The notes under the pieces were generated by a model. That model saw only the letters and a list, made by a program, of their open reading frames with translations, ran no database searches and was not told where the DNA came from. From Hymenobacter plasmatis (GTDB lineage Bacteria; Bacteroidota; Bacteroidia; Cytophagales; Hymenobacteraceae), in assembly GCF_020711255.1 (NCBI RefSeq), contig NZ_JAJFAW010000006.1, forward strand, positions 1-64,000: a stretch of DNA of 64,000 nt, read 5' to 3'. Shown piece by piece: positions 18,878-28,077 of this stretch (the stretch's first letter is position 1; every line of letters begins with the position of its first letter). The position numbers and the translations under genes were made by a program.

Positions 18878-20431
18878 ATGCTCAAAGATTTTCGTACGGT
18901 TTGGGCTGGCTGTTTGCGCAGCATCTCGGCGGAAATCGGGGAGCAGAGCTTTAAGACTTGGTTTCAGCCCATCGCGCCGGTTGAGCTAAAGGGCAACGTG
19001 CTGACCATTCAGGTGCCGAGCGCCTATTTCTACGACTGGCTGGAGGAGCACTACGTAGACGAGCTTCGTCGGGCACTTTTTCAGGAGCTGGGCCCTGATG
19101 GCCGCCTCGAATACAGCGTGGTGGTGGACCAGGGCAACGAGCAGACGCCGCCGCGCTCCCTGCACCTGCCGCCCTCCCGCAAAACCTCGGCGCCGGACCC
19201 GCGCGATGCGCCCCAGCCGGTGCAGAGCAACGTGGGCAACCCCCTGGCGGGCAGCGGCCGGGCCGCCTCGGCGCGCTACGTCAATTCGGCGGCGGTGCGC
19301 ACTACGCCGCGCGGCAACTTTGGCATCAACAACCAATCGGCCGATACGATGGCCCCGCCGCGCAACCCCTTCGACACGGCCCGCCCCATGGACGGCAACC
19401 TCGTGCCGTCGCAGCTCAACGGCTCGTACACGTTCGACAATTACATTGAGGGCGACTGCAACCGCCTGGCCCGCTCGGCCGGCCTCGCGGTGGCCAACAA
19501 GCCCGGCACCACCAGCTTCAACCCGCTGATGGTGTACGGCGGCGTGGGCCTGGGCAAAACGCACCTGGTGCAGGCCATCGGCAACCACATCAAGGCCACG
19601 GCCCCCGAGCGGTTTGTGCTGTATGTGTCGGCTGAGAAGTTCACGAACCAGTTCATCGACAGCGTGCAGCGCGCGCAGGTGCAGGACTTCGCCAACTTCT
19701 ACCTGCAAGTAGATGCCCTGATTCTTGACGACGTGCAGTTTCTGGCCAACAAGGGCAAGACGCAGGAGATGTTCTTTCACATCTTCAACCACTTGCACCA
19801 GTCCGGCAAGCAGATTGTGATGACCTCCGACCGGCCGCCCAAGGACCTACAGGGCCTGGAAGACCGGTTGCTAAACCGCTTTAAGTGGGGCCTGACGGCC
19901 GACGTGCAAAGCCCCGACTTCGAGACGCGGGTGGCCATCATCCGCAACAAGATGGAGCAGGATGGCATCGACATTCCGCCGGACCACGTGGTGGACTACC
20001 TCGCCAACTCGGTGCATACCAACGTGCGCGAGCTGGAAGGTGTGATTGCGTCTCTGGTGGCCCAGAGCAGCCTGAGCCGGCGAGATATTGACCTGGAAAT
20101 GGTGAAGCAGGCCCTGCGCCACATCATCGAAGAAGTGGAGGCCGAGGTCAACCTCGACTTCATTCAGAAGACTGTGGCTGCGTATTTCAACATCTCGGTG
20201 GAGCTGCTGAAAGACAAAACCCGCAAAAAGGAAGTGGTGACTGCCCGGCAGGTGGCCATGTACTTTGCCAAGCACCACACGGCCCACACGCTGAAAACCA
20301 TTGGTTTTCACTTCGGTGGGCGCGACCACACCACCGTGATGCACTCGGTGCAGACGGTGTCGGATTTGGTGGATTCGGATAAGAAATTCCGCGAGCAGGT
20401 AGAAGAGCTGCGGAAGAAGTTCGCGAAGTAG
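18878..20431 (+). CDS. dnaA: Chromosomal replication initiator DnaA
   Basis: AAA+ initiator of chromosome replication, 517 residues. Domain I about 1-85 (QSFKTWFQPI, IQVPSAYFYDWLEEHYVDEL), a long polar linker (domain II) about 86-180, domain III with P-loop GGVGLGKT (221-228) and Walker B LILDDVQFL, and domain IV ending with the DNA-binding GGRDHTTVMHS. Start ATG 18878 (MLKDFRTVWAGC) fits the family; an upstream TTG would add 32 odd residues. One DnaA-box-like TTTTCCACA lies at 18770-18778, possibly for autoregulation. No cluster of boxes is seen, so this is not clearly the origin. Confidence 0.98.
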   Translation: MLKDFRTVWAGCLRSISAEIGEQSFKTWFQPIAPVELKGNVLTIQVPSAYFYDWLEEHYVDELRRALFQELGPDGRLEYSVVVDQGNEQTPPRSLHLPPSRKTSAPDPRDAPQPVQSNVGNPLAGSGRAASARYVNSAAVRTTPRGNFGINNQSADTMAPPRNPFDTARPMDGNLVPSQLNGSYTFDNYIEGDCNRLARSAGLAVANKPGTTSFNPLMVYGGVGLGKTHLVQAIGNHIKATAPERFVLYVSAEKFTNQFIDSVQRAQVQDFANFYLQVDALILDDVQFLANKGKTQEMFFHIFNHLHQSGKQIVMTSDRPPKDLQGLEDRLLNRFKWGLTADVQSPDFETRVAIIRNKMEQDGIDIPPDHVVDYLANSVHTNVRELEGVIASLVAQSSLSRRDIDLEMVKQALRHIIEEVEAEVNLDFIQKTVAAYFNISVELLKDKTRKKEVVTARQVAMYFAKHHTAHTLKTIGFHFGGRDHTTVMHSVQTVSDLVDSDKKFREQVEELRKKFAK

Positions 20432-20443
20432 CGCGCTCCCGGC

Positions 20444-20938
20444 TTAGGCCGTGGCCGTGGGGTTGCTTTCTACCAGCTGCACGTTGTGCTGGTTGGCAAA
20501 CTGCCGTACCTGTTCGCGGAAGCGCTGCTTGCGCATTTTGCCTTTTACTTCGCGCAGGTTCAGGGCGTATACCTCGCCGTCTTTCTGCTGCACGCGCAGC
20601 ATCATGGGGCGCAGCTCGAGCGTGGCGATTTTTTCGGCGGCAAATACCTGCTTGGGGCGGAAGAGGCCGTTTTTGTGCACCAGGTACCCGGGCGCAAACT
20701 CCAGGTAGCTCTGGGTGCCGAAAATGGGCGCGTTGTGCACCAGCACGTAGCCGATGTACACGAACGTGAACACCAGAAACACCCAGTGCAGGAAGTGGTA
20801 GTCGTTGATGCCGCTGTTGTCCCACATCGAGAACACCACGTAGGCCAGCCAAAAGCCGCCAATGGCAAGTTGGCCCCAAAAAGGGATGCGGGAAGTGTTG
20901 GCGGGGCGAAGGCGAATGCGAGTGGTACCAGTGGGCAT
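20444..20938 (-). CDS. Hypothetical two-helix membrane protein
   Basis: Protein of 164 residues with two close transmembrane helices (about 24-42 and 49-68), a short polar N-terminus and a C-terminal cytoplasmic domain (about 75-160) rich in beta strands (YLVHKNGLFRPKQVFAAEKI, LRVQQKDGEVYALNLREVKG) that may be a PH-like fold, as in small bacterial membrane proteins. Function unknown. It is convergent with dnaA, with 12 bases between stops. The start ATG is at 20936-20938. Confidence 0.75.
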   Translation of the reverse strand: MPTGTTRIRLRPANTSRIPFWGQLAIGGFWLAYVVFSMWDNSGINDYHFLHWVFLVFTFVYIGYVLVHNAPIFGTQSYLEFAPGYLVHKNGLFRPKQVFAAEKIATLELRPMMLRVQQKDGEVYALNLREVKGKMRKQRFREQVRQFANQHNVQLVESNPTATA

Positions 20939-21014
20939 GGGACAAATTTAGTCGCCAGTTGCTGGTTGTCGGTTATCGGGGCCGAAAAGAACGTCTTACT
21001 AACGAAATACAAAA

Positions 21015-21172
21015 CGTCATGCCGAGCTTGCCTACGCATCTACCGCGCCATTTGTCATGCTGACGAAGGAAGCATCTTATCACGATTGAACGATTTGTTC
21101 AGCGGGGATAAGATGCTTCGCTGCGCTCTGCATGACAGACGGTAGAGCTGCTTCGGCAAGCTCGGCATGACG
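21015..21172. repeat. Family A nested repeat, copy 4
   Basis: Nested inverted repeat. Outer arms CGTCATGCCGAGCTTGCC (from 21015) and GGCAAGCTCGGCATGACG (ending 21172) are perfect complements over 18 bases. The inner pair (TGTCATGCTGACGAAGGAAG and GATGCTTCGCTGCGCTCTGC region) has diverged on the left arm. It lies between two leftward genes. Confidence 0.87.
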
Positions 21173-21198
21173 TTCCTTTTGTTATTGTCAGGCAACAA

Positions 21199-21633
21199 TT
21201 AGCCGACAAACTTGGCATCCAAGGTCAGCTTGGGCACGGCGGCAAGCAGCTTGGAAACGGGGCAGTTGACCTTGGCGTCTTCGGCGTGCTTCTGGAAATC
21301 CTCTAGCGTGATGTTGCCGCCGGTTACGTGGCCTTCGGTGCTGATGTGGATGTGCTCAATGACGGGGTTGCCGTTGTTGGGGTTCATCGTGACGGTCGAA
21401 GTGGTGTTGATGCTTTGCACCTGATGGCCGTGCCTGGTGAGCGCACCGGCCAGGTACATGGTGTAGCAGCCGGCGTGGGCGGCACCAATCAGCTCCTCGG
21501 GGTTGGTGCCGGGCTTGCCTTCGAAGCGGCTGCCCACAGAATAAGGGGCGTTGAGCAAGCCGCTTTCGCTAGTGATTACGCCGCTGCCTTTGATGTCGCC
21601 GGTCCAGGCGGCGGTTCCTTTGTGGTCTGCCAT
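21199..21633 (-). CDS. OsmC family peroxiredoxin
   Basis: Thiol peroxidase of the OsmC/Ohr family, 144 residues, reducing organic hydroperoxides in the cytoplasm. It has the two reactive cysteines: Cys56 in AAHAGCYTMY and Cys124 in VNCPVSKLL. The N-terminus MADHKGTAAWTGDIKGSG and YSVGSRFEG fit the OsmC rather than the Ohr branch. Start at 21633 is chosen because the longer frame would add 31 residues with no homology feel. A divergent GH3-family gene starts 145 bases away. Confidence 0.93.
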   Translation of the reverse strand: MADHKGTAAWTGDIKGSGVITSESGLLNAPYSVGSRFEGKPGTNPEELIGAAHAGCYTMYLAGALTRHGHQVQSINTTSTVTMNPNNGNPVIEHIHISTEGHVTGGNITLEDFQKHAEDAKVNCPVSKLLAAVPKLTLDAKFVG

Positions 21634-21777
21634 GATACTTTGGTGGTTGGTTGGGTAATGGTTGAGGATATAAAACAGTGCTAACGGCGGCAAGTTAGCC
21701 GGGTTGCCCAGCCCCCGAACCGGCAAACCAGCCCAACGTACCTTCGCAGCTGCTGAAATGGCGTTTTTATACTGACG

Positions 21778-23274
21778 ATGGGATTAAAATCTGCCCTGAG
21801 CCGGACCCTGGCCCGGTACATTGCCCGGCGCTACCAGCGCTGGCAGCACCACCCCGAGGCCACCCAGCTCAACCTGCTGCGCCAGCTCACGGCCACGGCT
21901 GCCGGCACGGCCTTCGGGCGCGCCCACGACCTAGGCAGCGTGCAAACGCCCGCCGACCTGGCCCGCCAGGTGCCCGTGCGCGACTACGAAGCCCTCAAGC
22001 CCTGGTTTGACCGCACCCAGGCCGGCGAGGCCGACGTGCTCTGGCCCGGCCACCCGCTGTACCTGGCCAAAACCAGCGGCACTACCTCCGGCACCAAGTA
22101 CATCCCCATCACTAGGGCCAGCATCCCCAACCACATCGAGGGTGCCCGCGATGCCCTGTTTCACTACATCTACCGCACCGGCCGCAGCCAGTTTCTCGAC
22201 GGCAAGTTGATATTCCTGTCGGGCTCGCCGGAGCTGGAGCTGCACCATGGCATCCGCACCGGCCGGCTCTCGGGCATTGCCAACCACCACGTGCCGGCCT
22301 ATCTGCGCCGCAACCAGCTGCCCAGTTACGCCACCAACGTCATCGAAGACTGGGAAACCAAGCTCGAGCGCATCGTAGACGAAACCCTGGGCCAGCAAAT
22401 GACGCTGATTTCGGGCATCCCACCTTGGGTGCAGATGTACTTCGACCGCCTCACCGCCCGCACCAGCCGGCCCATCAAGGACATATTCCCTGACTTCAAC
22501 CTATTCGTCTACGGCGGCGTCAACTTCGAGCCCTACCGCGCCAAGCTCTTCGAAAGCATCGGCCGGCCCGTAGACAGCATTGAGCTGTTTCCCGCTTCCG
22601 AAGGCTTCCTAGCTTTCCAAGACGAGCCCGGTAATCCGGGGCTGCTGCTGTTGCTTAACAGCGGCATATTTTTCGAATTCGTCCCGGCCGAGCGGTTCTT
22701 CGAACCCAACGCGCCCCGCCTCACCATCGCCGATGTGGAGCTGGACCGCAACTACGCCGTCGTCCTCACCTCCAACGCGGGCCTGTGGGGCTACTCCCTC
22801 GGCGACACGGTGCGCTTCGTGAGCCTGCGCCCGCACCGTGTGGTGGTCACGGGCCGCATCAAGCACTTTCTCTCGGCCTTCGGCGAGCACGTGATAGGGG
22901 AGGAAGTGGAGCAGACGCTGCGCGAAGTCATGGCTCAATTTCCGGAAGTCGAAGTCATTGAATTCACCGTGGCGCCGCTCGTGAGCGACGACCCCGCCAC
23001 GCCCTCGCGCCACGAGTGGCTAATGGAATTTGCCCGCCCGCCGCAGGATGCTGCCGCTTTCACTGCTGCTTTAGATACTGCGTTGCGCCGCCGCAATTCG
23101 TATTATGACGACCTGCGCAAAGGCAATATTCTGGTGCCGTTGCAGCTCACGTCGCTACCGGTGGGGGCGTTTCAGCGGTATATGAAAAGCCTGGGCCGCC
23201 TGGGTGGGCAGAACAAGGTGCCTCGGCTTGGGAACGACCGGAAGGTGGCTGATGGGCTAATCGCAGCGGGGTAG
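21778..23274 (+). CDS. GH3 auxin-responsive promoter family protein
   Basis: Member of the GH3 superfamily, ATP-dependent acyl-adenylate enzymes that in plants conjugate hormones to amino acids. Length 498. Adenylate-forming features include KTSGTTSGTKYIPITRAS (about 98-115, phosphate loop), YGGVNFEPY, ELFPASEGFLAFQ (adenine/Mg region) and GDTVRFVSLRPHRV with GRIKHFLSAFGEHV further on. Bacterial members are common in Bacteroidota but their substrates are unknown. No neighbour suggests a pathway. TACCTTCG at 21738-21745 is a partial -7 box only. Confidence 0.92.
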   Translation: MGLKSALSRTLARYIARRYQRWQHHPEATQLNLLRQLTATAAGTAFGRAHDLGSVQTPADLARQVPVRDYEALKPWFDRTQAGEADVLWPGHPLYLAKTSGTTSGTKYIPITRASIPNHIEGARDALFHYIYRTGRSQFLDGKLIFLSGSPELELHHGIRTGRLSGIANHHVPAYLRRNQLPSYATNVIEDWETKLERIVDETLGQQMTLISGIPPWVQMYFDRLTARTSRPIKDIFPDFNLFVYGGVNFEPYRAKLFESIGRPVDSIELFPASEGFLAFQDEPGNPGLLLLLNSGIFFEFVPAERFFEPNAPRLTIADVELDRNYAVVLTSNAGLWGYSLGDTVRFVSLRPHRVVVTGRIKHFLSAFGEHVIGEEVEQTLREVMAQFPEVEVIEFTVAPLVSDDPATPSRHEWLMEFARPPQDAAAFTAALDTALRRRNSYYDDLRKGNILVPLQLTSLPVGAFQRYMKSLGRLGGQNKVPRLGNDRKVADGLIAAG

Positions 23275-23281
23275 AAATCCG

Positions 23282-23289
23282 TAACTTTA
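23282..23289 (+). promoter_or_regulatory. -7 box almost abutting the 23293 start codon
   Basis: TAACTTTA is a TAnnTTTG box with one mismatch, ending three bases before the ATG at 23293. If used, transcription would start at or next to the start codon, giving a leaderless message. No correctly spaced -33 TTG was found. Confidence 0.4.
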
Positions 23290-23292
23290 GCC

Positions 23293-23520
23293 ATGCTCCG
23301 CCTTGACAGAACCGTTTCTCGCAAAACCACTTTGCATGCCGACCAGGATGCGCAAGATGTGGCTTATTGGCTAACCAAAGCACCAGAAGAGCGTATGGCC
23401 GCAATCGAAATTCTGCGCCAGCTGGCCTATCCGTTTCACCTGCCTAGCCATTATGAAGGCCAATCAGCTCAACCCCGACTTCAAAGAATTTATCGAGTTA
23501 TTAAACGCTCACGCAGTTGA
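23293..23520 (+). CDS. Small protein paired with a nucleotidyltransferase
   Basis: Protein of 75 residues: a short polar start, then ADQDAQDVAYWLTKAPEERM (about 17-36) and a C-terminus RLQRIYRVIKRSRS. This layout (a TPEERL-like helix and a final LQRxxRVIK) recurs in small proteins encoded just before DUF6036/MNT-like nucleotidyltransferases. Its end overlaps the next gene by 68 bases in another frame, which implies translational coupling. It may be an antitoxin or regulatory partner; this is inferred from gene arrangement only. Confidence 0.65.
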   Translation: MLRLDRTVSRKTTLHADQDAQDVAYWLTKAPEERMAAIEILRQLAYPFHLPSHYEGQSAQPRLQRIYRVIKRSRS

Positions 23521-23920
23521 GTATCTGGTGGTAGGAGCATATGCCGTGGCCCGCTACGGGGTGGTGCGCAATACGGGTGATATTGATGTATGGGTTAATC
23601 AGTCAGAAGGAAATGTGACTCGACTGGTGGGCGTGTTAGCGGCATTCGGGGTAGCAGGCTTAGGGCATACTGTAGCCGATTTTATGGAGCCTGGGACCAT
23701 TGTGCAGATTGGGGTTTCGCCAATTCGCATTGACCTTCTAACCACCATCGACGGAGTCGGCTTTCTTGAGTGCTACCCCAATCGGGAAACCAGTGTGCTG
23801 GATGGCGTGCCCATTGCGGTTATTAGTATTCAAGACCTGCGCCGCAACAAGGCCAGTACCGGCCGTGCCAAAGACCAGGAAGACTTACGCTTACTTGACT
23901 TATCAAATCTGAGCAAATAG
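23453..23920 (+). CDS. Nucleotidyltransferase-fold protein (DUF6036/MNT-like)
   Basis: Protein of 155 residues with a Pol-beta-type nucleotidyltransferase fold: VVGAYAVARYG (27-36), the metal pair Asp43 and Asp45 in TGDIDVWV, and a third acidic residue Asp94 in IRIDLLT. A late IQDLRRNKASTGRAKDQEDL is typical of antitoxin-like MNT/AbiEii-related proteins. It could transfer a nucleotide to a protein or RNA. It is encoded with the overlapping 75-residue protein upstream, consistent with a toxin-antitoxin or similar two-gene unit; which one is toxic cannot be told. Confidence 0.85.
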   Translation: MKANQLNPDFKEFIELLNAHAVEYLVVGAYAVARYGVVRNTGDIDVWVNQSEGNVTRLVGVLAAFGVAGLGHTVADFMEPGTIVQIGVSPIRIDLLTTIDGVGFLECYPNRETSVLDGVPIAVISIQDLRRNKASTGRAKDQEDLRLLDLSNLSK

Positions 23921-24099
23921 CCCAACAATAACTTAGCTCAATTCTCAAGCTTATTCTGCTTCTCAGATGCTGGCTTATTGCCTCGGACAGCATCTGCCAG
24001 AGTCACTCCGCACATGGCTACAGAGGCCTAATTATTTTGGGAAAAACGTGCCTGTTACAATTTATACCGGCTAAATTTATTGATTGTAGTTCACGTTAA

Positions 24100-24549
24100 A
24101 TGACATCTAAACCCCAACTCCACGCCATCTGCCAGGCTTTCATCCAGGAGCGCATCGACGCGGCGCGCACGGCCATGCAGGCCGCCCAGGAATCCTCTAG
24201 CTCGGAAACCAAGAGCAGCGCTGGCGACAAGTATGAAACCGGCCGCGAAATGGCCAACGCCGAGCGCGACCGCAATGCTGCCCACATGCAGCAGGCCCAG
24301 CAATTGCAAGTTGAGCTGGCGCGCATCAGCCCCGATGCGGCTTGCGACGCCGTGCGCCCCGGCGCCCTGGTGACCACCAGTCTGGGGCGTTTCTACATTG
24401 GCATTAGCGCCGGCAAGCTGGCCGTAGAAGGGGAGGAGTATTTTGCAGTGTCGGGCGCGGCGCCGGTGGCAGTGGCACTCAAGGGCCTGCGGGCGGGGCA
24501 GGAAGTGGTGTTCAACGGCAAGCCGGTGCGGGTGCTGGCCGTGGAATAG
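24100..24549 (+). CDS. GreA/GreB-like protein
   Basis: Protein of 149 residues. The N-terminal half is a helical hairpin (about 5-78) containing KSSAGDKYETGREM, a signature of a Bacteroidota family sometimes mislabelled 3-oxoacyl-ACP synthase. The C-terminal half (about 85-149) resembles the globular FKBP-like domain of GreA/Rnk proteins (VRPGALVTTSLGRFYIGISA, KPVRVLAVE). It might bind RNA polymerase, but the acidic tip residues of GreA are not evident in the hairpin. Single gene; AGCTCAA follows the stop at 24552. Confidence 0.75.
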   Translation: MTSKPQLHAICQAFIQERIDAARTAMQAAQESSSSETKSSAGDKYETGREMANAERDRNAAHMQQAQQLQVELARISPDAACDAVRPGALVTTSLGRFYIGISAGKLAVEGEEYFAVSGAAPVAVALKGLRAGQEVVFNGKPVRVLAVE

Positions 24550-24652
24550 CCAGCTCAATTTCCGGCGGATGAAATATCGACGGCCCAAAATCGTCTGGCA
24601 GGGCCGCAGCTGGTGCGCGGCCGGCTCAATCCCTTTGCGCAACGACAACTCT

Positions 24653-25681
24653 ATGAAAATTCTGGGCAAAAATCCGCCGGCGGAACAGCTGCTAGCCTTT
24701 GCGAAGCTGCCCAATTTTCGGGATGGCAAATTCCGCAACCTCGACGGGGTGGAGTTCCGCGTGGGCGACGCACCCATGGGCAAAATGCTACGCGACTTTC
24801 TCAACAAGCCCCAATCGGTGAAGCCCTCGCGGGCCGTGCCCTCCGTGCAAACGGATTTGACCGCGACCAGCTATTCGAGGCCCACCATCATTTGGTTTGG
24901 TCACTCGTCGTACCTGATAAAGCTGCGGGAGCTGAATATTCTGGTAGACCCGGTGTTTAGCGGCAATGCCTCGCCCATTCCCCGGTCGGTGCAGGCCTTT
25001 GCCGGGGCCAATGGCTACAACGTGGACCACCTGCCCCCGATTGACGTGCTGGTGCTCACTCACGACCACTACGACCACCTCGACTACCAGACGCTGGTGC
25101 GGCTCCGCGGCAAGGTGAAGCACGTCGTAACCGCCCTGGGCGTGGGCGCTCACCTCCAGCACTGGGGCTGGCCCAAAAATCTTATTACGGAGCTAAATTG
25201 GCACCAGGCCACCACCCTAACCGACCAGGTGCAGCTAACGGCCGTGCCCGCGCAGCACATGTCGGGCCGTGGGCTGCGGCCGCAGCGAACGTTGTGGGCG
25301 GCATATGTGCTGCAGCTGCCGGGCTACCGGCTCTATTTAGGCGGCGACAGCGGCTATAACCGCCATTTCAAAGCCATCGGCGAGCAGTACGGGCCCTTCG
25401 ACCTCGCCCTGCTCGAAAACGGCCAGTACAACCCCAGTTGGCAGGCCATTCATACCCTGCCCGAAGAAACGGCCCAGGCCGCCGTCGATTTGCAGGCCAA
25501 AATGCTGTTTCCTGTGCATTGGGCCAAGTTTATGCTGGCCTACCACCCCTGGAACGAGCCCATCAAGCGCCTGCTGCCAGCCGCCGATGCCTTGGGCTTG
25601 CCCGTGACGGTGCCCCGCATTGGGGAGCCGTATACCCTGGGCGAGCCCGCCCGGCGTGAGGCGTGGTGGGAGTTTGAGTAG
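24653..25681 (+). CDS. Metallo-beta-lactamase-fold hydrolase (NAPE-PLD/RomA-like)
   Basis: Hydrolase of 342 residues. Metal motif THDHYDHLD gives His137, His139, Asp141 and His142; WFGHSSYLIKL (81-91) and LVDPVF are typical of the UlaG/NAPE-PLD-like branch; later ligands include Asp in GGDSGY and His in PVHWAKF. The substrate may be a phosphodiester or lactone, and cannot be specified. The start at 24653 (MKILGKNPPAEQ) fits the family; an upstream ATG at 24568 would add 28 residues. It converges with the PorE-like gene, 11 bases apart. Confidence 0.9.
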   Translation: MKILGKNPPAEQLLAFAKLPNFRDGKFRNLDGVEFRVGDAPMGKMLRDFLNKPQSVKPSRAVPSVQTDLTATSYSRPTIIWFGHSSYLIKLRELNILVDPVFSGNASPIPRSVQAFAGANGYNVDHLPPIDVLVLTHDHYDHLDYQTLVRLRGKVKHVVTALGVGAHLQHWGWPKNLITELNWHQATTLTDQVQLTAVPAQHMSGRGLRPQRTLWAAYVLQLPGYRLYLGGDSGYNRHFKAIGEQYGPFDLALLENGQYNPSWQAIHTLPEETAQAAVDLQAKMLFPVHWAKFMLAYHPWNEPIKRLLPAADALGLPVTVPRIGEPYTLGEPARREAWWEFE

Positions 25682-25692
25682 GCGCCGCCCGC

Positions 25693-27843
25693 CTATTTCC
25701 ACTCCCCGCCGCCGTCGGCGGGCTTGTCGCCTTCGGGCTTTAGCAGGCGGAACTCCACCCGGCGGTTTACCTTGGCGTCGGCGTCGGTTATTTCATCCTT
25801 CAGGGGCTTCGAGGAACCGTAGCCGAAGCTTTCGATGCGGTTGGGCTTGAGCTTGCCTTTGCGCTCGATGTAGCGGCGAATTTCCTCGGCGCGGTCCTGC
25901 GAGAGCCGTTCGTTCACATCGGGGTCGCCGCTGGTGTCGGTGTGGCCCCCAATATTGAGCCGGAACGTGGGATGGTCGACCAGGAAAATGGCAATGCGGT
26001 CGAGCGTGGCGTACATGGATGGCAGAATGGCAAACTTGCCCGGCTGAAACTCAATGTTCTTGAAAATCAGCGGCAGCTTGTAGTCGATGCTGTTGGTGAG
26101 CAGCGTCATCACCGTGTCGCCCTTCAGCGCAAACTGCTTTTCCACGCTGAAAAAGTCGGTGCTCTGAATCAGCATGGCGTAGTGCGAGCCTTCAATCAGC
26201 TCAAAGTCGAAGGTGCCGTCGGGCCGAATAAACTTGCTGGCTACTTCGATGCCGTTGTCGGTGTCGATGATGCTCACAATGCCCTTCAGCGGCTTGCTCG
26301 ATACCGAGTCGAGCAGGGTGCCTTCTACCTTGGTGGTAGCCAGGGGCTGGGCCTCCATGGGCAGCGGGAAGGAGTAAAGGTCGAGGTTGTTGATTTCCGC
26401 GGCTTCGGAGCGGGCGTAGTAGAGGTTTTTACTTTGGGCGTCGATGGTAAAGTAGTATTCGGAGCCCTTGCCGTTCACCAGCGGGCCAATGTTCTTGGGC
26501 TCCTGCCAGCGGCCAGCTACGCGGTAGGTCTTGTAAATGTCAAAATCGCCGAAATTGAGCAGCTGCCCGCGCGAGCTGAAGTACAGCACGTGGTAGAGCG
26601 GATGATAAAACGGGCTCACTTCGCTTTCGCGCGTGTTCACCACGGGCCCGGCGTTTTCGGCCTGGCTCCACTGCCCGTTGCGCAGCTTGTGAGTGTAGTA
26701 GATATCCGACAACCCGAAGCCGCCCAGCCGGTCGGAAGCGAAATACAGTGTGTCCTCGTTTTGGGAAAGGGTGGGCTGCGAGTCCCAGGCCGGCGAGTTC
26801 ACGGCCGTACCCAGGCTTTTGGGCATGCTCCACTTGCCGTCTTTGCCTTTGGTGGCCGTAAACAGGTCGCAGTTGCCGTGGCAGGTGGCGCACTCGCAGC
26901 GGGCAAAGAAAATGGTGCGTCCGTCCTTACTCAGGCAGGCCGAGCCTTCGTTGTTAGGCGAGTTGATAGGCTTGGGCAGGGGCTCGGCGTCGCTCCAGCT
27001 CACGCCTTCCTTGTGCGAGGTATACAGGTCCTCGTCGATAACGCCGGTGATGCTGTGGCGCTTGCGCTTGCTGCTGAACAGGATGGTCGAGTCGTTGTTG
27101 GCCAGCGCCGGGCCGTAGTCGGGAGCTTTGCCGTTGATGGCGTCTCCCATGCTCGTATACACGCCTTTGGGCGGGTGAAACGTGTTGATGTTCTTGCGGT
27201 ACTCTACTAGGTCGTAGTACGTTTTCAGGGGCACGTACAGGTCCTGGTTTTTCTGCTCCAGTGAGTCGTAGTAGAGCTGCACCTTGGTGATGTCGGAGCG
27301 GTGGTGCTTGAGGGCCAGTCGGTAATACGCTTTGGCTTTCACCATCTGGCTGTCGCGCTCCAGCAGCTGGCCCAAGTGCCAGAGCAGGTCGGTGTTGCGG
27401 GCAAAGTTGGTGGGGCCGAAGCGGGCCACGTATTCTTCCAGGAGCACGCGGGCCGGGCGGTACTGGTGCCGCCGCTCGGCTTTGGTAATGGCTCGCAGCG
27501 CCTTTTTATCCTCGTAATACGGATAGCGATTGATGTTCACGAAGTCGGGCGTGCCGTCAGGGCGCAGGTGTAGTTTCCGGCGGGTGCGGCTGCTGAGGCT
27601 CCGCACACGGTACGTGCCCGGCGCAATGGCGGGCGGGCGTCCCAGAGCCGCTGGCTTGGCTCGCGGTGCGCCCTTGCGCGTAACCGGGGCCGCCGAGGCG
27701 CCGCCGCTGGTGGTATCTGCCGATGGCGACGCCGCGGGCGGGATGGCTTTGGCGGCGCGGCGCTGGGCGTGGGCACGCGGCGCGGCGGCCATTCCCAGCG
27801 CGAGCAGGAACAGGACACGGCACCAACGCAATAAAGAAGACAT
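25693..27843 (-). CDS. PorE-like OmpA family protein (TPR, beta-propeller, OmpA)
   Basis: Protein of 716 residues. Signal peptide MSSLLRWCRVLFLLALGMAA to about residue 27 (AHAQ). Then a basic, low-complexity stretch, TPR helices (about 110-220), a PD40/WD40-like propeller (about 240-500; for example PDYGPALANNDSTILFSSK, SACLSKDGRTIFFARC, and QPTLSQNEDTLYFASDR), a carboxypeptidase-regulatory-like domain (about 510-600; VEGTLLDSVSSKPLKGIVSI) and a C-terminal OmpA peptidoglycan-binding domain (NIGGHTDTSGDPDVNERLSQ). This order matches PorE, which links the type IX secretion machine to the cell wall. Unlike PorE of Porphyromonas no lipobox is seen. PorQ is encoded 5 kb away. Start chosen at the signal peptide. 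Confidence 0.85.
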   Translation of the reverse strand: MSSLLRWCRVLFLLALGMAAAPRAHAQRRAAKAIPPAASPSADTTSGGASAAPVTRKGAPRAKPAALGRPPAIAPGTYRVRSLSSRTRRKLHLRPDGTPDFVNINRYPYYEDKKALRAITKAERRHQYRPARVLLEEYVARFGPTNFARNTDLLWHLGQLLERDSQMVKAKAYYRLALKHHRSDITKVQLYYDSLEQKNQDLYVPLKTYYDLVEYRKNINTFHPPKGVYTSMGDAINGKAPDYGPALANNDSTILFSSKRKRHSITGVIDEDLYTSHKEGVSWSDAEPLPKPINSPNNEGSACLSKDGRTIFFARCECATCHGNCDLFTATKGKDGKWSMPKSLGTAVNSPAWDSQPTLSQNEDTLYFASDRLGGFGLSDIYYTHKLRNGQWSQAENAGPVVNTRESEVSPFYHPLYHVLYFSSRGQLLNFGDFDIYKTYRVAGRWQEPKNIGPLVNGKGSEYYFTIDAQSKNLYYARSEAAEINNLDLYSFPLPMEAQPLATTKVEGTLLDSVSSKPLKGIVSIIDTDNGIEVASKFIRPDGTFDFELIEGSHYAMLIQSTDFFSVEKQFALKGDTVMTLLTNSIDYKLPLIFKNIEFQPGKFAILPSMYATLDRIAIFLVDHPTFRLNIGGHTDTSGDPDVNERLSQDRAEEIRRYIERKGKLKPNRIESFGYGSSKPLKDEITDADAKVNRRVEFRLLKPEGDKPADGGGEWK

Positions 27844-28077
27844 TAGTAAAGTACTAAAATAAAAGATTTGAGCAAGTTGCCAACAAATTAACACTATATA
27901 AATTGATAATCAGCTGGGCCATGCAACCGATTGCGCCGCTTTGGCGGGGCGGCCCCGCTGGCACGGCCCTTGACGACCTAAACCGTCGGGAAGCCGTACC
28001 TTGTACTTCCCCCTTTATCCTGCGGCAGGCTGCCATTGTGGCACCCGCTGCCGTTGCTTTTGGCTTTATTCCCGCCC

